A stretch of 64,000 nt of DNA from Aurantibacter_A sp039941195 (GCF_039941195.1 NZ_JBDVFA010000010.1:11894-75893); one strand, 5' to 3'; shown: positions 8,911-18,070, counted from the stretch's first letter. A program made the numbers and translations. Notes: a model not told the origin generated them from the sequence alone.

Positions 8911-9756
8911 ATGAAAAACTATATAAAATTAACAATACTATTTGTAGCGGTTGCATTCGCTTCGTGTACCGATGTAATTGATGTACCAGTACAAACCGCA
9001 GAAACGAGATTGGTGATTGAAGCTTCTTTAGATTGGGATAAAGGAACAGCTGGTAATAATCAAACTATTTCTTTGCGAACGTCTACAGCATTTTTTGAAA
9101 CAAACAGTAATACTTCGGCAACCGGTGCAACAGTTACCGTTACTAATGATGCTGACAATACACAGGTTTTATTTGTTGATCAGAACAATGGTGATTATAC
9201 TACTGACGAATTTATACCTGTAATGAATCAATCTTTTACTTTAGAGGTTATTTATAATGGGGAAACCTATATTGCTACCGAAACATTAAATCCGGTACCA
9301 GATATTGAAGAGGTTTATCAAGGAATAGAAGATGGTTTTAATGATGAGGAATTGGAAGTGCATGTTGTTTTTCAAGACCCACCTGAGGAAGGAAATAATG
9401 TGTTTTTTAAATTTAAAAATCAACGCGATTTACTACCTACATTAGAAGTTGGTGATGATAGATTTGTAAATGGAAACGAAATTGATTGGTGGCTTGAATT
9501 GGATGATGATGATGAAACCGATGAAGTAGAATCTTTTCAACCTGGTGATATCGTCGACATTGAAATGGCAGCAATTTCAACAGCGTATAAAGATTATTTA
9601 GAAATTCTAATCAGTCAAATCGGAGGCGTAGGACTTTTTGAAGCTACACCTGTTGCTGTAAAAGGTAATTGCGCGAATCTAACAAATCCCGAGAATTATG
9701 CCCATGGGTATTTTAGATTGACAGAAGTGAATAAGTTCAGTTATACCTTCGAATAA
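8911..9756 (+). CDS. DUF4249 family lipoprotein, partner of the TonB receptor
   Basis: 281 residues with a lipoprotein signal (FAFASC, lipid Cys near residue 19). After it come the DUF4249 features: the LVIEASLDW strand near 30-40, an Ig-like region with GATVTVTNDADN, and a second half rich in aromatic and acidic residues (an Asp-run near residues 197-203). The gene starts 4 bases after the receptor stop and is followed by a strong terminator, so the two form an operon. It presumably sits on the outer membrane with the receptor, as SusD-like proteins do, but it is not a SusD homologue. Confidence 0.88.
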   Translation: MKNYIKLTILFVAVAFASCTDVIDVPVQTAETRLVIEASLDWDKGTAGNNQTISLRTSTAFFETNSNTSATGATVTVTNDADNTQVLFVDQNNGDYTTDEFIPVMNQSFTLEVIYNGETYIATETLNPVPDIEEVYQGIEDGFNDEELEVHVVFQDPPEEGNNVFFKFKNQRDLLPTLEVGDDRFVNGNEIDWWLELDDDDETDEVESFQPGDIVDIEMAAISTAYKDYLEILISQIGGVGLFEATPVAVKGNCANLTNPENYAHGYFRLTEVNKFSYTFE

Positions 9757-9775
9757 AAATTGATTTATGAACTTG

Positions 9776-9815
9776 AAGTGGGTTATTTCTTTCGGGAAAT
9801 AATCCACTTTTTTTT
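9776..9815 (+). terminator. Rho-independent terminator of the TonB receptor/DUF4249 operon
   Basis: A 14-base stem (9776-9789 with 9796-9809, one G-T pair) closes a 6-base loop and runs into a stretch of seven or more T residues. It lies 19 bases after the stop of the DUF4249 gene and just before the end of the convergent DUF1853 gene. Confidence 0.9.
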
Positions 9816-9825
9816 GTGCTATTTT

Positions 9826-10644
9826 TTACCACCATACTACAAAGAACTTCTTAAAATCAGTAGCTGATTTTTTCATCCAAACCATGGGTGCATTCTTTCG
9901 AAGCATATGTGTTGTAAGGGCTACAATTGCTTGAAGGTGTACTATCCATTCTACATCCTCATGCGGTTCTATTACCCATTCCGATTTAGAAGGAATATAG
10001 AATTGGAAAGTTTCGAATGCGTCTTTTTTTAAATCATCTAAGCGCAGCCAATATCCAGCTATGCAATCTTCATTTATAGGGTGCAACGTTGCAATAGCAG
10101 CATCATAGGGTTTAAATATTTGACCTTTAAAACAAGCTTGATGTACAATGTTTGTAGGGCTGATGTTATTTTCTTGCAGTGCTTGTGCCCCTTCAAACGA
10201 ATGTAACAATTGAAATTGTTTGTTCTTTATTTTTTGAATTTTAGCAAAGAAGGCATCCCGTTTATTTGGTCCGATTAAATTGTGAATAGGATCTGTAATA
10301 TCCGGATTTATGATGTAAAATTTATAGGTTAATTCTACATGAATTAGTTGTTCGGTGGATGTATCCTTTAGTATAAAATCAATTTCACCAAGTGTTTGCT
10401 TACCCCTATAAATAGGAAGATTATGCAACAACACCTCATAGCGCTTTGAGTGATTTAAGAGCTGTTTACAAATATATTCCATTTGATGCCCTAGACGGAT
10501 ATTCTTGGGAATGGGAGTGGGAGTGAAATAGGATAATTCAATATCGGGAAACTCAAATTGTTGCACACCAAATTGTTCCGTATTCCATAATGGCGGAGTA
10601 TTTATGAATCCGGCGCATTGTTTATGTAGAAAGTGATACGGCAT
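9826..10644 (-). CDS. DUF1853 family protein
   Basis: 272 residues without signal peptide or membrane segment. The order GEIDFILKD (86-94), HVELTYKFY (102-110), NLIGPNKRDAFFAKIQKI (about 122-139) matches the DUF1853 family. The acidic residues in GEIDF and VELxxK resemble the D-x(n)-E core of PD-(D/E)xK nuclease folds, but spacing to the Lys is not canonical and I treat this only as a hint. The C-terminal YWLRLDDL and WVIEPHEDVEW segments are also family-like. It converges on the DUF4249 operon and has no close partner. Confidence 0.75.
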   Translation of the reverse strand: MPYHFLHKQCAGFINTPPLWNTEQFGVQQFEFPDIELSYFTPTPIPKNIRLGHQMEYICKQLLNHSKRYEVLLHNLPIYRGKQTLGEIDFILKDTSTEQLIHVELTYKFYIINPDITDPIHNLIGPNKRDAFFAKIQKIKNKQFQLLHSFEGAQALQENNISPTNIVHQACFKGQIFKPYDAAIATLHPINEDCIAGYWLRLDDLKKDAFETFQFYIPSKSEWVIEPHEDVEWIVHLQAIVALTTHMLRKNAPMVWMKKSATDFKKFFVVWW

Positions 10645-10771
10645 ATTGTAAACTTAGCCTGTTAATTTACAGCTATTATAACGACCAAAGTAATAGAAAA
10701 CACAAAAATGGCTAACGTTAACTTTTCCTAAAAAACGAGATACTCAGGTTCAAATATCTTAAATTTATACT

Positions 10772-11935
10772 ATGGCTATGACAACAAGACAAGGATTTCG
10801 GTTTACACCTTACGAAGCCCCAGAACAAACTCCCTTTGAAAAGCTTTTTGAGATTTTTCAAGAGCTGATTACACACACTTCAGGTGATTTTGATGAAGCT
10901 ATTGATTGGTTGCACGAATTAGATAAAGAATACGAGCTAACTACTGATGAATATACTATTGATGATTTTATTGAAGAGCTAAAAGCGAAAGGCTTTATTC
11001 AAGAAGAGTTTGAAGATGATGGCGATGCTTCAGGCGAAGAAGGAGATGATGATGGTGACGAAACTAAAAAGGGGGTAATTTCAATTACCGCTAAAATGGA
11101 ACGTATTATTCGACAACATGCTTTAGATCAAATTTTTGGTAAGTTAAAAAGGAGTGGTGCTGGTAATCATAAAACAGGAAAATCTGGACAAGGAGATGAA
11201 CATACGGGTGATATGCGCGAATACCGTTATGGCGATGGTTTAGAGCATATTTCGATGACTGAGAGCTTAAAAAATGCACAAATAAATCACGGTATTGGTA
11301 GTTTTTCTTTGGATGAAAATGACCTTGTGGTGGAGGACACGCAATACAAGGCCCAGATGAGTACTATTTTAATGATTGATATTAGCCATAGTATGATTTT
11401 GTATGGAGAAGATCGTATTACACCTGCAAAAAAGGTTGCAATGGCACTGGCAGAATTAATTACTACACGATATCCTAAGGATACACTGGATATTTTAGTG
11501 TTTGGTAATGATGCCTGGCCTATTCCCATTAAAGATTTACCGTATTTAAAAGTTGGTCCATATCATACAAATACAGTTGCTGGTTTACAATTAGCGATGG
11601 ATATGTTACGTAGAAAGCGAAATACCAACAAGCAAATTTTTATGATAACCGATGGTAAACCAAGTTGTTTGCGGTTACCCGATGGTACCTATTATAAGAA
11701 TAGTGTTGGCTTGGATGATTACATTGTTGAGAAATGTTACAACATGGCGCGGCAAGCACGAAAGTTACACATTCCAATTACGACTTTTATGATTGCACAG
11801 GATCCTTATTTGATGAAGTTTATACGTCAGTTTACGGAAGCCAATAAAGGCAAAGCATTTTTCACAGGGTTAAAAGGATTGGGTGAAATGATTTTTGAAG
11901 ACTATGAGAGTAATAGAAGGAAACGATTGAAATAA
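10772..11935 (+). CDS. VWA-domain protein, partner of the MoxR-type ATPase
   Basis: 387 cytoplasmic residues: an N-terminal helical part (1-75), a very acidic linker (79-98, runs of Asp/Glu), a basic Gly-rich stretch near 127-145, then a von Willebrand A domain (about 196-365) with an intact metal-ion-dependent adhesion site DISHS (203-207), the second-loop Thr near 268 and MITDGKPS. MoxR AAA ATPases are typically encoded next to such VWA proteins and act with them in metal insertion or complex assembly. Here the ATPase gene follows after a small membrane protein gene. The client is unknown. Confidence 0.88.
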   Translation: MAMTTRQGFRFTPYEAPEQTPFEKLFEIFQELITHTSGDFDEAIDWLHELDKEYELTTDEYTIDDFIEELKAKGFIQEEFEDDGDASGEEGDDDGDETKKGVISITAKMERIIRQHALDQIFGKLKRSGAGNHKTGKSGQGDEHTGDMREYRYGDGLEHISMTESLKNAQINHGIGSFSLDENDLVVEDTQYKAQMSTILMIDISHSMILYGEDRITPAKKVAMALAELITTRYPKDTLDILVFGNDAWPIPIKDLPYLKVGPYHTNTVAGLQLAMDMLRRKRNTNKQIFMITDGKPSCLRLPDGTYYKNSVGLDDYIVEKCYNMARQARKLHIPITTFMIAQDPYLMKFIRQFTEANKGKAFFTGLKGLGEMIFEDYESNRRKRLK

Positions 11936-11974
11936 AAGGTATAGCAATAAGTCTAAATAAGAGACTAAAACTAA

Positions 11975-12421
11975 ATGGGCACACAAAATAGATTATGGTA
12001 TCAGAAAAAGCGAACATGGTTTTTGTTATTCTTTGTAATCTGTACAGGTTTATTTATTTCTACTTTGCCGAAAGAGTTACCACGAAATGTAGCCTATTTA
12101 GCAAAAGCATATTCAGAACCAGAAATAGCAGAAGGTGCGTTGGCAATTGCTAAAAGGAACCCTAAAATAATTGCCTTATTGGGAGAATTGGAACCTATGC
12201 ATACATTTGATATGGTAGAAGGTTCGGTTGGGTATTCTAAAACAGGTGATTCTGTGGCAATAACTATTGGCGTACGTGGCGATAAAAAAATTAAAAATAT
12301 ACGTTCAAAAATGGATGTATTAGCAGAGAAAGTGAATGGAAAATGGGAATATGTCAATATTAAAGTCCGAATTAAAAAACCGGATGAATTAAAACAAACA
12401 ATTCCTATTTTAGTTAAATAA
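11975..12421 (+). CDS. Coa1/Tim21-like single-pass membrane protein
   Basis: 148 residues with a basic start, one membrane helix (about 14-32), and an extramembrane domain of roughly 110 residues. The pattern EGSVGYSKTGDSVAITIGVRGDKK, then KVNGKWEYVNIKVRI, resembles Coa1-like domains (cytochrome oxidase assembly factor 1 fold), which in bacteria are poorly characterised. It sits between the VWA and AAA ATPase genes with short gaps (39 and 13 bases), so it is likely a functional member of that operon, perhaps the membrane anchor or client. The family call is moderate, the role inferred from context. Confidence 0.55.
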   Translation: MGTQNRLWYQKKRTWFLLFFVICTGLFISTLPKELPRNVAYLAKAYSEPEIAEGALAIAKRNPKIIALLGELEPMHTFDMVEGSVGYSKTGDSVAITIGVRGDKKIKNIRSKMDVLAEKVNGKWEYVNIKVRIKKPDELKQTIPILVK

Positions 12422-12434
12422 TAGCACAAGATAT

Positions 12435-13907
12435 ATGAGTTTAAAGTATACAGAGATTACCACTTTAAAAGAATTAGAAAATGCGGGGTATAAAAGTAAA
12501 AGCATAAAAGATGAATTGCGTGATAACCTTCGTGAAAATATTAAAGCAGGTAAAGATAGTTTTGAGGGTGTTTGGGGTTATGAAGATAGTGTAATACCAG
12601 AACTAGAACGGGCAATTCTTTCACGCCATAATATAAATTTATTAGGCTTACGTGGACAGGCCAAAACACGTTTGGCAAGATTGATGGTGAATTTGTTGGA
12701 TGAATATATTCCGGTAGTGGCTGGTTCTGAAATTAATGATGACCCGTTGGCACCAATGTCTCGATATGCTTTGGAATTGATTAAAGAAAAAGGCGATGAT
12801 ACTCCAATTTCTTGGTTGCATCGAAACGAGCGGTTTTATGAAAAACTGGCGACTCCTGATGTTACGGTTGCCGATTTAATAGGTGATGTAGATCCAATAA
12901 AAGCGGCAAATTTAAAATTATCATATGCTGATGACCGTGTGATTCATTTTGGAATGATACCACGTGCAAACCGTTGTATTTTTGTAATCAATGAATTGCC
13001 TGATTTACAAGCTAGAATTCAGGTTTCGCTATTTAATATTTTAGAAGAAGGTGATATTCAAATTCGTGGGTTCAAATTAAGATTACCATTAGATTTGCAA
13101 TTTGTTTTCACAGCAAACCCTGAAGATTATACCAATAGGGGCAGTATAGTTACCCCTCTAAAAGATAGAATAGGGTCACAGATATTAACGCATTACCCAG
13201 ATGATATTGAAACTGCCCGTAAAATTACGGAGCAAGAATCTAATCTAGATCAAAGACAAACAGATGTAGTGTATGTTCCAGATTTAGCAAAAGATTTATT
13301 GGAGCAGATTAGTTTTTCAGCGCGTAATAGTGAATATGTAGATGCTAAAAGTGGGGTGAGTGCTAGAACAAGTATTACGGCTTTCGAAAACTTATTAAGT
13401 GCTGCAGAACGTAGAGCTTTATTATCAGGTGCGGAAAATACAACGGTACGACTAAGCGATTTCTTAGGGGTTATTCCAGCAATTACAGGTAAGATAGAAT
13501 TGGTGTATGAAGGAGAGCAGGAGGGAGCCGATGGCGTTGCTGCAATTTTAATTGATGATGCCGTAAAAATGTTGTTTCCAAAATATTTCCCAGCAATAAA
13601 GAAGTTAGAACGTAAAGATGCAGAAACCCCATACGATGGTTTGTTGTCTTGGTTTTTTCAAGAAAGTCAAGGTTTTGAATTATTGGATGATTTCACCGAT
13701 GAAGAATATAAACGTGCGTTGGATGGAATACCTGAGTTAAGTATCCTTATAAAAGAATACCAACCAGACTTTCCAAAAGAAGATATTTATTTCCTTAAGG
13801 AACTTTTGATTTGGGGATTGGTGGCGTTTAAAAAGTTAAGCAAGCAAAGATTTGCTGAAGGGTATCAATTTAATGACTTGTATGGAAGTTATATTAGTGG
13901 GTTATAA
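12435..13907 (+). CDS. MoxR-type AAA+ ATPase (magnesium chelatase ChlI-like)
   Basis: 490 residues. A Walker A motif GLRGQAKT is at 71-78 and the Walker B strand is CIFVINELPD (181-190), with Asn186-Glu187 where Asp-Glu is usual. Sensor 1 lies in FVFTANPEDY (223-232) and an arginine-finger region in PLKDRIGS (241-248). Long helical C-terminal part. MoxR ATPases act as chaperone-like remodelling machines together with VWA proteins, and the VWA gene is two genes upstream. The catalytic Glu is kept, so ATP hydrolysis is plausible; the Asn substitution in Walker B may weaken magnesium coordination. A terminator follows the gene. Confidence 0.88.
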   Translation: MSLKYTEITTLKELENAGYKSKSIKDELRDNLRENIKAGKDSFEGVWGYEDSVIPELERAILSRHNINLLGLRGQAKTRLARLMVNLLDEYIPVVAGSEINDDPLAPMSRYALELIKEKGDDTPISWLHRNERFYEKLATPDVTVADLIGDVDPIKAANLKLSYADDRVIHFGMIPRANRCIFVINELPDLQARIQVSLFNILEEGDIQIRGFKLRLPLDLQFVFTANPEDYTNRGSIVTPLKDRIGSQILTHYPDDIETARKITEQESNLDQRQTDVVYVPDLAKDLLEQISFSARNSEYVDAKSGVSARTSITAFENLLSAAERRALLSGAENTTVRLSDFLGVIPAITGKIELVYEGEQEGADGVAAILIDDAVKMLFPKYFPAIKKLERKDAETPYDGLLSWFFQESQGFELLDDFTDEEYKRALDGIPELSILIKEYQPDFPKEDIYFLKELLIWGLVAFKKLSKQRFAEGYQFNDLYGSYISGL

Positions 13908-13925
13908 AATTTTAGTAAATAAGAA

Positions 13926-13952
13926 AACCCTTCAGTGTTCTGAAGGGTTCTC
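13926..13952. terminator. Terminator between convergent AAA ATPase and histidine kinase genes
   Basis: A perfect 9-base stem (13926-13934 with 13941-13949) with a 6-base loop lies between the two convergent stops. A tract of four A residues on the left and a pyrimidine-rich stretch with four T residues on the right would allow weak termination in both directions. Confidence 0.8.
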
Positions 13953-13972
13953 CTTTTAGCAATTAATTTCCC

Positions 13973-15469
13973 CTAGGCTTGTTGGTACGAAGGCAAGTTG
14001 AAAATAAATGAACTTCCTTCTTTTGGTTTACTTAATACCGTAATAGTAGTATCGTGTAGTTCCATAATTTTTTTAACTATTGCAAGTCCTAACCCAGAAC
14101 CTTGTTTCTTTGGACTTTTATCAACTTGCTTGTAGCGATCGAAAATAAAGGGTTGCTCATTAACTGGAATTCCAGTGCCGGTATCGGTAATATTAATTTC
14201 AATATTTTTTCCTTTTTTCTCTAACGAAAGCGTCACCGTACCATTGGTTTCAGTATATTTTATTGCATTTTCAATTAAATTTTGCAGTGCGCGTTCTACC
14301 AAACTAACATCTGCAAAAACCATACAATTTTCTTTGGGGTTTTGTAATTGAAGGCTAATGTCTTTTTTAGCAGCAAGAACATTAAACTTAGCAATAAGAT
14401 CATAGGACAACTCAGTAATTGAAAAAGGTTCTTTTACTGGTACCACCTGTTCAGCTTCAAGTTTAGAATACTCAAATAGTTGATTAATCAATTTAGATAG
14501 ACGATCAACATTATCATGAGTGATTTGCAGATATTCTTCTTTTTCAGATGCTGTTAGGGTATCACTTTTCATCTGCAAAGTTTCGATATATCCTTTTAAA
14601 ATAGCTAAAGGAGTTCTTAAGTCATGTGAAACATTTGCTATTAATTCCCTACGTAATAAATCCACAGATTTCATTTTGTCCATATTGTCTACTATCGTAT
14701 CCGCCATTTCATTAAAAGAATTTGCAAAAATTGCAATATCAGATTTATTTGGGTTTTCAATTCGGGCATCAAGGTCACCCTCTTGAAATTTACGTACAGT
14801 ACTAGTTATCAACCTCAAGTTTTTTGTTAAAAACCATATAGCTAGCAATCCCAAAAGCGCTGTAAATAACATTGCAAGTACTGTAGCACCTGTGCCGAGT
14901 TTTGCAAAATATTGACCCATAAGTGTTTCACTTACTTCCTGAAACTTTTTACCTGCAAGTACTATATACACATATCCATTTCTTCCATCTACTGAATATG
15001 GCGCGGCAGAAAATATTTTTTGGGTATTTAGATTAATAGGGTCATCACCTAAAACGAACTCTTTGCCTTTGGCGTCTATAAATGTTTTAATGGGTGCTAA
15101 TGAAACACTTTTAGTTGGAGCACCGGCATCGTGGTCTAAAACCACAGAATACAATATTTCGCCAACATCATTTAGCAAATACACTTCAATACCTTGATTA
15201 ACGGCCATCATATCATGCATTAAATCACCAAATAATTCTTTATTTACGCTTCCATCTTCAAGGAAAGGAGAATCGTTTTGAAATTTTTCAGCAATTACAT
15301 GGTTTGCCACATCGGCATTTAGACGTTGCGTTGTTTCTTGATTGTGTTTTGTAGCAAAGTAATTTGTGATTAAAATATATGAAGCTCCCATGAGCAAAAC
15401 CAATAATATAAAGGCTGCCCATAGCTTTTTAATCAATTTTGGTGTTAAGGTTTTTTCGGCCATACTCAT
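13973..15469 (-). CDS. Two-component sensor histidine kinase
   Basis: 498 residues with TM1 (17-35), a periplasmic sensor region (about 40-190, no recognised ligand motif), TM2 (194-215), a HAMP linker (216-270), and a HisKA domain with VSHDLRTPLAI where His282 is the phosphoacceptor. The ATPase domain shows the N box NLIENAIKYT, G1 DTGTGI and G2 GSGLGLAIV. The start overlaps the stop of the response regulator gene by 4 bases (ATGA), so the pair is translationally coupled. The lipoprotein genes on the other side of the divergent spacer are candidate targets. Confidence 0.95.
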   Translation of the reverse strand: MSMAEKTLTPKLIKKLWAAFILLVLLMGASYILITNYFATKHNQETTQRLNADVANHVIAEKFQNDSPFLEDGSVNKELFGDLMHDMMAVNQGIEVYLLNDVGEILYSVVLDHDAGAPTKSVSLAPIKTFIDAKGKEFVLGDDPINLNTQKIFSAAPYSVDGRNGYVYIVLAGKKFQEVSETLMGQYFAKLGTGATVLAMLFTALLGLLAIWFLTKNLRLITSTVRKFQEGDLDARIENPNKSDIAIFANSFNEMADTIVDNMDKMKSVDLLRRELIANVSHDLRTPLAILKGYIETLQMKSDTLTASEKEEYLQITHDNVDRLSKLINQLFEYSKLEAEQVVPVKEPFSITELSYDLIAKFNVLAAKKDISLQLQNPKENCMVFADVSLVERALQNLIENAIKYTETNGTVTLSLEKKGKNIEINITDTGTGIPVNEQPFIFDRYKQVDKSPKKQGSGLGLAIVKKIMELHDTTITVLSKPKEGSSFIFNLPSYQQA

Positions 15470-16164
15470 AATACGATGTCTTCATTAAATTTATACCCTA
15501 CGCCCCAAGTAGTAAGAATATAAGTTGGGTTAGCCATATCCGATTCTATCTTTGCACGCAATCTGTTAATATGAGAATTTACAGTATGTTCATAGCCCTC
15601 GAAATTATACCCCCAAATAATATTCAACAATTCGGTGCGTGAATAGTTTCTTCCGGGATTTGATGCCATTAATACCAGTAGCTCAAATTCTTTAGGTGAA
15701 AGTTCTATGCGTTGATCATTTAATAGAACTTTTCTTTTTTCTATATCAACTAACATACCTTCCACAGAAATAGAAGCCGTATTTTTAGTACTAGTCTGTT
15801 TTATGTCAGTTCTACGCATTACAGCTTTTATTCTAGCAAGTAGTTCTCTAATACTAAACGGTTTTGTAATGTAATCATCAGCTCCAATTTCAAGTCCAAG
15901 TACACGGTCTATTTCTTCTGATTTCGCCGTAAGCATAATAATTGGAGTGTTTTTTTCTTTCCGTAATCGTTTACAGACTTCAATCCCATCCATGGATGGC
16001 AAGGTTAAATCTAGAATAATGAGGTCATAATCATTATCCATTGCCATTTTTAATCCTAATGCCCCATCAGTTGCTTTTGAGGTGGTATAGATTAAATCTG
16101 TCAGGTGAATTTCCAGAAGTTTAATAATTTCTGGATCATCTTCTATTATAAGTATTTGTTTCAT
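15466..16164 (-). CDS. OmpR/PhoB-type response regulator
   Basis: I start at the ATG at 16164, giving MKQILIIEDDPE; a longer in-frame reading would add 12 residues before the receiver domain. 232 aa: receiver domain (1-115) with Asp9/Asp10, phospho-accepting Asp52 in LIILDLTLP and Lys in YITKPF, then a winged-helix DNA-binding domain (about 130-230) with the SPKEFELLVLMASNPG and HTVNSHINRLRAKIE signatures. It precedes and overlaps the kinase gene. A 246-base spacer separates it from the divergent Spondin_N lipoprotein gene. Confidence 0.95.
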   Translation of the reverse strand: MKQILIIEDDPEIIKLLEIHLTDLIYTTSKATDGALGLKMAMDNDYDLIILDLTLPSMDGIEVCKRLRKEKNTPIIMLTAKSEEIDRVLGLEIGADDYITKPFSIRELLARIKAVMRRTDIKQTSTKNTASISVEGMLVDIEKRKVLLNDQRIELSPKEFELLVLMASNPGRNYSRTELLNIIWGYNFEGYEHTVNSHINRLRAKIESDMANPTYILTTWGVGYKFNEDIVL

Positions 16165-16348
16165 AATTAATTGATTACGAAAGAAGTTAAAAAGTATCAC
16201 ATAGATATCACAAGTAACTTTTAAAAGTTAAAATGCAGATTTTCTAAGGACAACTACGCTTTTCTGGTTTTAGTTCAATTGGAAAACTTTAACAATAGTC
16301 GATAAGGTCACAAAACCCTAACAAGATTGCAATAAAAGTTGAAGTTTT

Positions 16349-16384
16349 CGTGACTCCGATAAATTGTTATAGGTCTTAGTTTGT
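16349..16384 (+). promoter_or_regulatory. Candidate promoter of the Spondin_N lipoprotein gene (CGTGAC-N21-TTAGTTTGT)
   Basis: CGTGAC at 16349-16354 is followed after exactly 21 bases by TTAGTTTGT at 16376-16384, 26 bases before the ATG. The same two words with the same 21-base spacing stand before the next gene (18014-18049). The right element resembles the Bacteroidetes -7 TAnnTTTG; the left element replaces the usual -33 TTG, which suggests an alternative sigma factor or an activator bound at -33. Confidence 0.5.
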
Positions 16385-16410
16385 GGAAATAATCCTAAAA
16401 ACTATTAAAA

Positions 16411-17868
16411 ATGAAAAACTTTAGAACATTTAGAAGCTTAATTGTAATTGCTGCAATTGCCTTATTATATTCTTGTGATGAGGAAACACCAATTGAAACT
16501 ATTGCAGAGGCACAAAAAACAGAAACGGAGGCAACGGCTGAACCAGAGGCTGAAGCTGTAACCGAGACAGAAGTTGAGGAGGAAATTGAAACTACTTCCT
16601 TTAATATTACTATTAAAAACGTAGTACAATATTTAAGCGCTACTGTGTTTAATATGGATAACACAGCAACAGAACCTGGCCCAGTACCGGACGCGGGTTG
16701 TTTCTTTTCCATCGATTTTAAGGCGGCTGCTCCAGGTGGTCGAGTAAGTTTCGCAACAATGTCTGCTGTTTCTAACGATTGGTTTTTTGCACCTAAAGCA
16801 GAAGGAATAGTTTTATTTGAAGATGGAATGCCAGTTACTGGCGATGTTACCGACCAGGTTTATTTATGGGATGCTGGTGTCGAGGAAGAAGATCCGGCGA
16901 CAAGGGCTACTGAACCGAATGGTGGTACTGCCGGTGAGCCTGATGATGACAATACAGTTAGAATAGTAACTACTGATGTAGCTGATTTCATTGCAGCTAC
17001 ACTGACATACGATGAAGCATCTATGATTTTTACATTAAAGTTAGAGAATGTGAGGGGAAATAAAGTAGAAACTGACCCAATTGTAATTACACCCGGAATT
17101 GCGGTCGTACATGCACAAGACAATCCGCTATTTGAACCAGGATATCCTGATTTTGGTCATGGATTAGCAGAAATTGCGTTGAGAGGAAATCCTACAAACT
17201 TATATGAGTGGTTAACAGCTACATGTGATACAGGCGCACCATTGCGTATGTCCTCATCTTTTACAGTATTAGCACCAGGCATTGTATATGCGTACAATAC
17301 GGCGTCAGATCCTGTATTCACACAAGGGGAAGCGGCAATGATAACTAGTGGAATTGAAGAAATAGCAGAAGACGGTAATGCCTCTATTATGTATGAATAT
17401 ATCACCAATGATTTACTTATGCCAGCTGCAAAAAGTAACGAAATGGCACCAGTAGGTCCCGGAGGTAGTTTAACTTTTACATTAGATGCTCCAGTTGGTT
17501 ATAAGTTAGGTTTTAATACCATGTTTGTTTTCAGTAATGATTGGTTCATAGCAGCTGATAATGGTGGTTATCATTTATTTAATGGAGATGGCACTCCTAG
17601 AACAGGTTATACGGCAACACATCACGCTTATTTGTTTGATGCCGGTACAGAAATTGATCAACCGATAGGTTTGGGTATGGATCAAGCGCCATTTCAATCA
17701 GGGCCAAATACAGGCGCATCCGATGAAAACAATACTATAAGAAGAGTAATGCATATTGATGATGTACAATACGGAAAAGGAATTATTGAATCTTATGAAG
17801 GTGTCGCAGGACATCCTGATTTAAGAGGTGGTTATAATTTAGTACAAATCAGTATTGAGGCAAACTAA
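16411..17868 (+). CDS. Lipoprotein with two tandem Spondin_N-like domains
   Basis: 485 residues. A lipoprotein signal ends at LLYSC (Cys22), followed by a Glu/Thr-rich linker (about 24-62). Two related domains follow (about 64-265 and 275-483): the first carries SNDWFFA, LFEDGMPVTG and YLWDAGVEEE, the second SNDWFIA, LFNGDGTPRTG and YLFDAGTEID in the same order, so this is an internal duplication. The phrases match bacterial Spondin_N domains, which are usually single. These are extracellular beta-rich domains; a structural or adhesion role is inference. The gene has its own terminator and sits opposite a two-component system. Confidence 0.75.
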   Translation: MKNFRTFRSLIVIAAIALLYSCDEETPIETIAEAQKTETEATAEPEAEAVTETEVEEEIETTSFNITIKNVVQYLSATVFNMDNTATEPGPVPDAGCFFSIDFKAAAPGGRVSFATMSAVSNDWFFAPKAEGIVLFEDGMPVTGDVTDQVYLWDAGVEEEDPATRATEPNGGTAGEPDDDNTVRIVTTDVADFIAATLTYDEASMIFTLKLENVRGNKVETDPIVITPGIAVVHAQDNPLFEPGYPDFGHGLAEIALRGNPTNLYEWLTATCDTGAPLRMSSSFTVLAPGIVYAYNTASDPVFTQGEAAMITSGIEEIAEDGNASIMYEYITNDLLMPAAKSNEMAPVGPGGSLTFTLDAPVGYKLGFNTMFVFSNDWFIAADNGGYHLFNGDGTPRTGYTATHHAYLFDAGTEIDQPIGLGMDQAPFQSGPNTGASDENNTIRRVMHIDDVQYGKGIIESYEGVAGHPDLRGGYNLVQISIEAN

Positions 17869-17893
17869 AATATTTAGTACCACAAGAAGAAAG

Positions 17894-17919
17894 GCCTTGG
17901 TTATTAACCAAGGCTTTTT
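17894..17919 (+). terminator. Rho-independent terminator after the Spondin_N lipoprotein gene
   Basis: A perfect 9-base GC-rich stem (17894-17902 with 17906-17914) with a 3-base loop is followed directly by five T residues. It lies 25 bases downstream of the stop codon, showing that the next lipoprotein gene needs its own promoter. Confidence 0.93.
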
Positions 17920-18013
17920 GCATTCATAGTTAAACAGATAAGCTATAGTAATTAACATGCGATGATAAAGTATCACAAATTCATCCCATAAATGCACATA
18001 ATGTTTAAATATC

Positions 18014-18049
18014 CGTGACAGCCCTGTTATTTCGCAATAGTTAGTTTGT
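18014..18049 (+). promoter_or_regulatory. Candidate promoter of the RskA-C-like lipoprotein gene (CGTGAC-N21-TTAGTTTGT)
   Basis: CGTGAC at 18014-18019, 21 bases, then TTAGTTTGT at 18041-18049, ending 21 bases before the ATG. The arrangement repeats the one before the Spondin_N gene base for base in both words and in spacing, while the 21-base spacers themselves differ. That makes chance or recent duplication less likely than shared regulation. Confidence 0.5.
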
Positions 18050-18070
18050 ATAATAATTAAAACAAACGAA

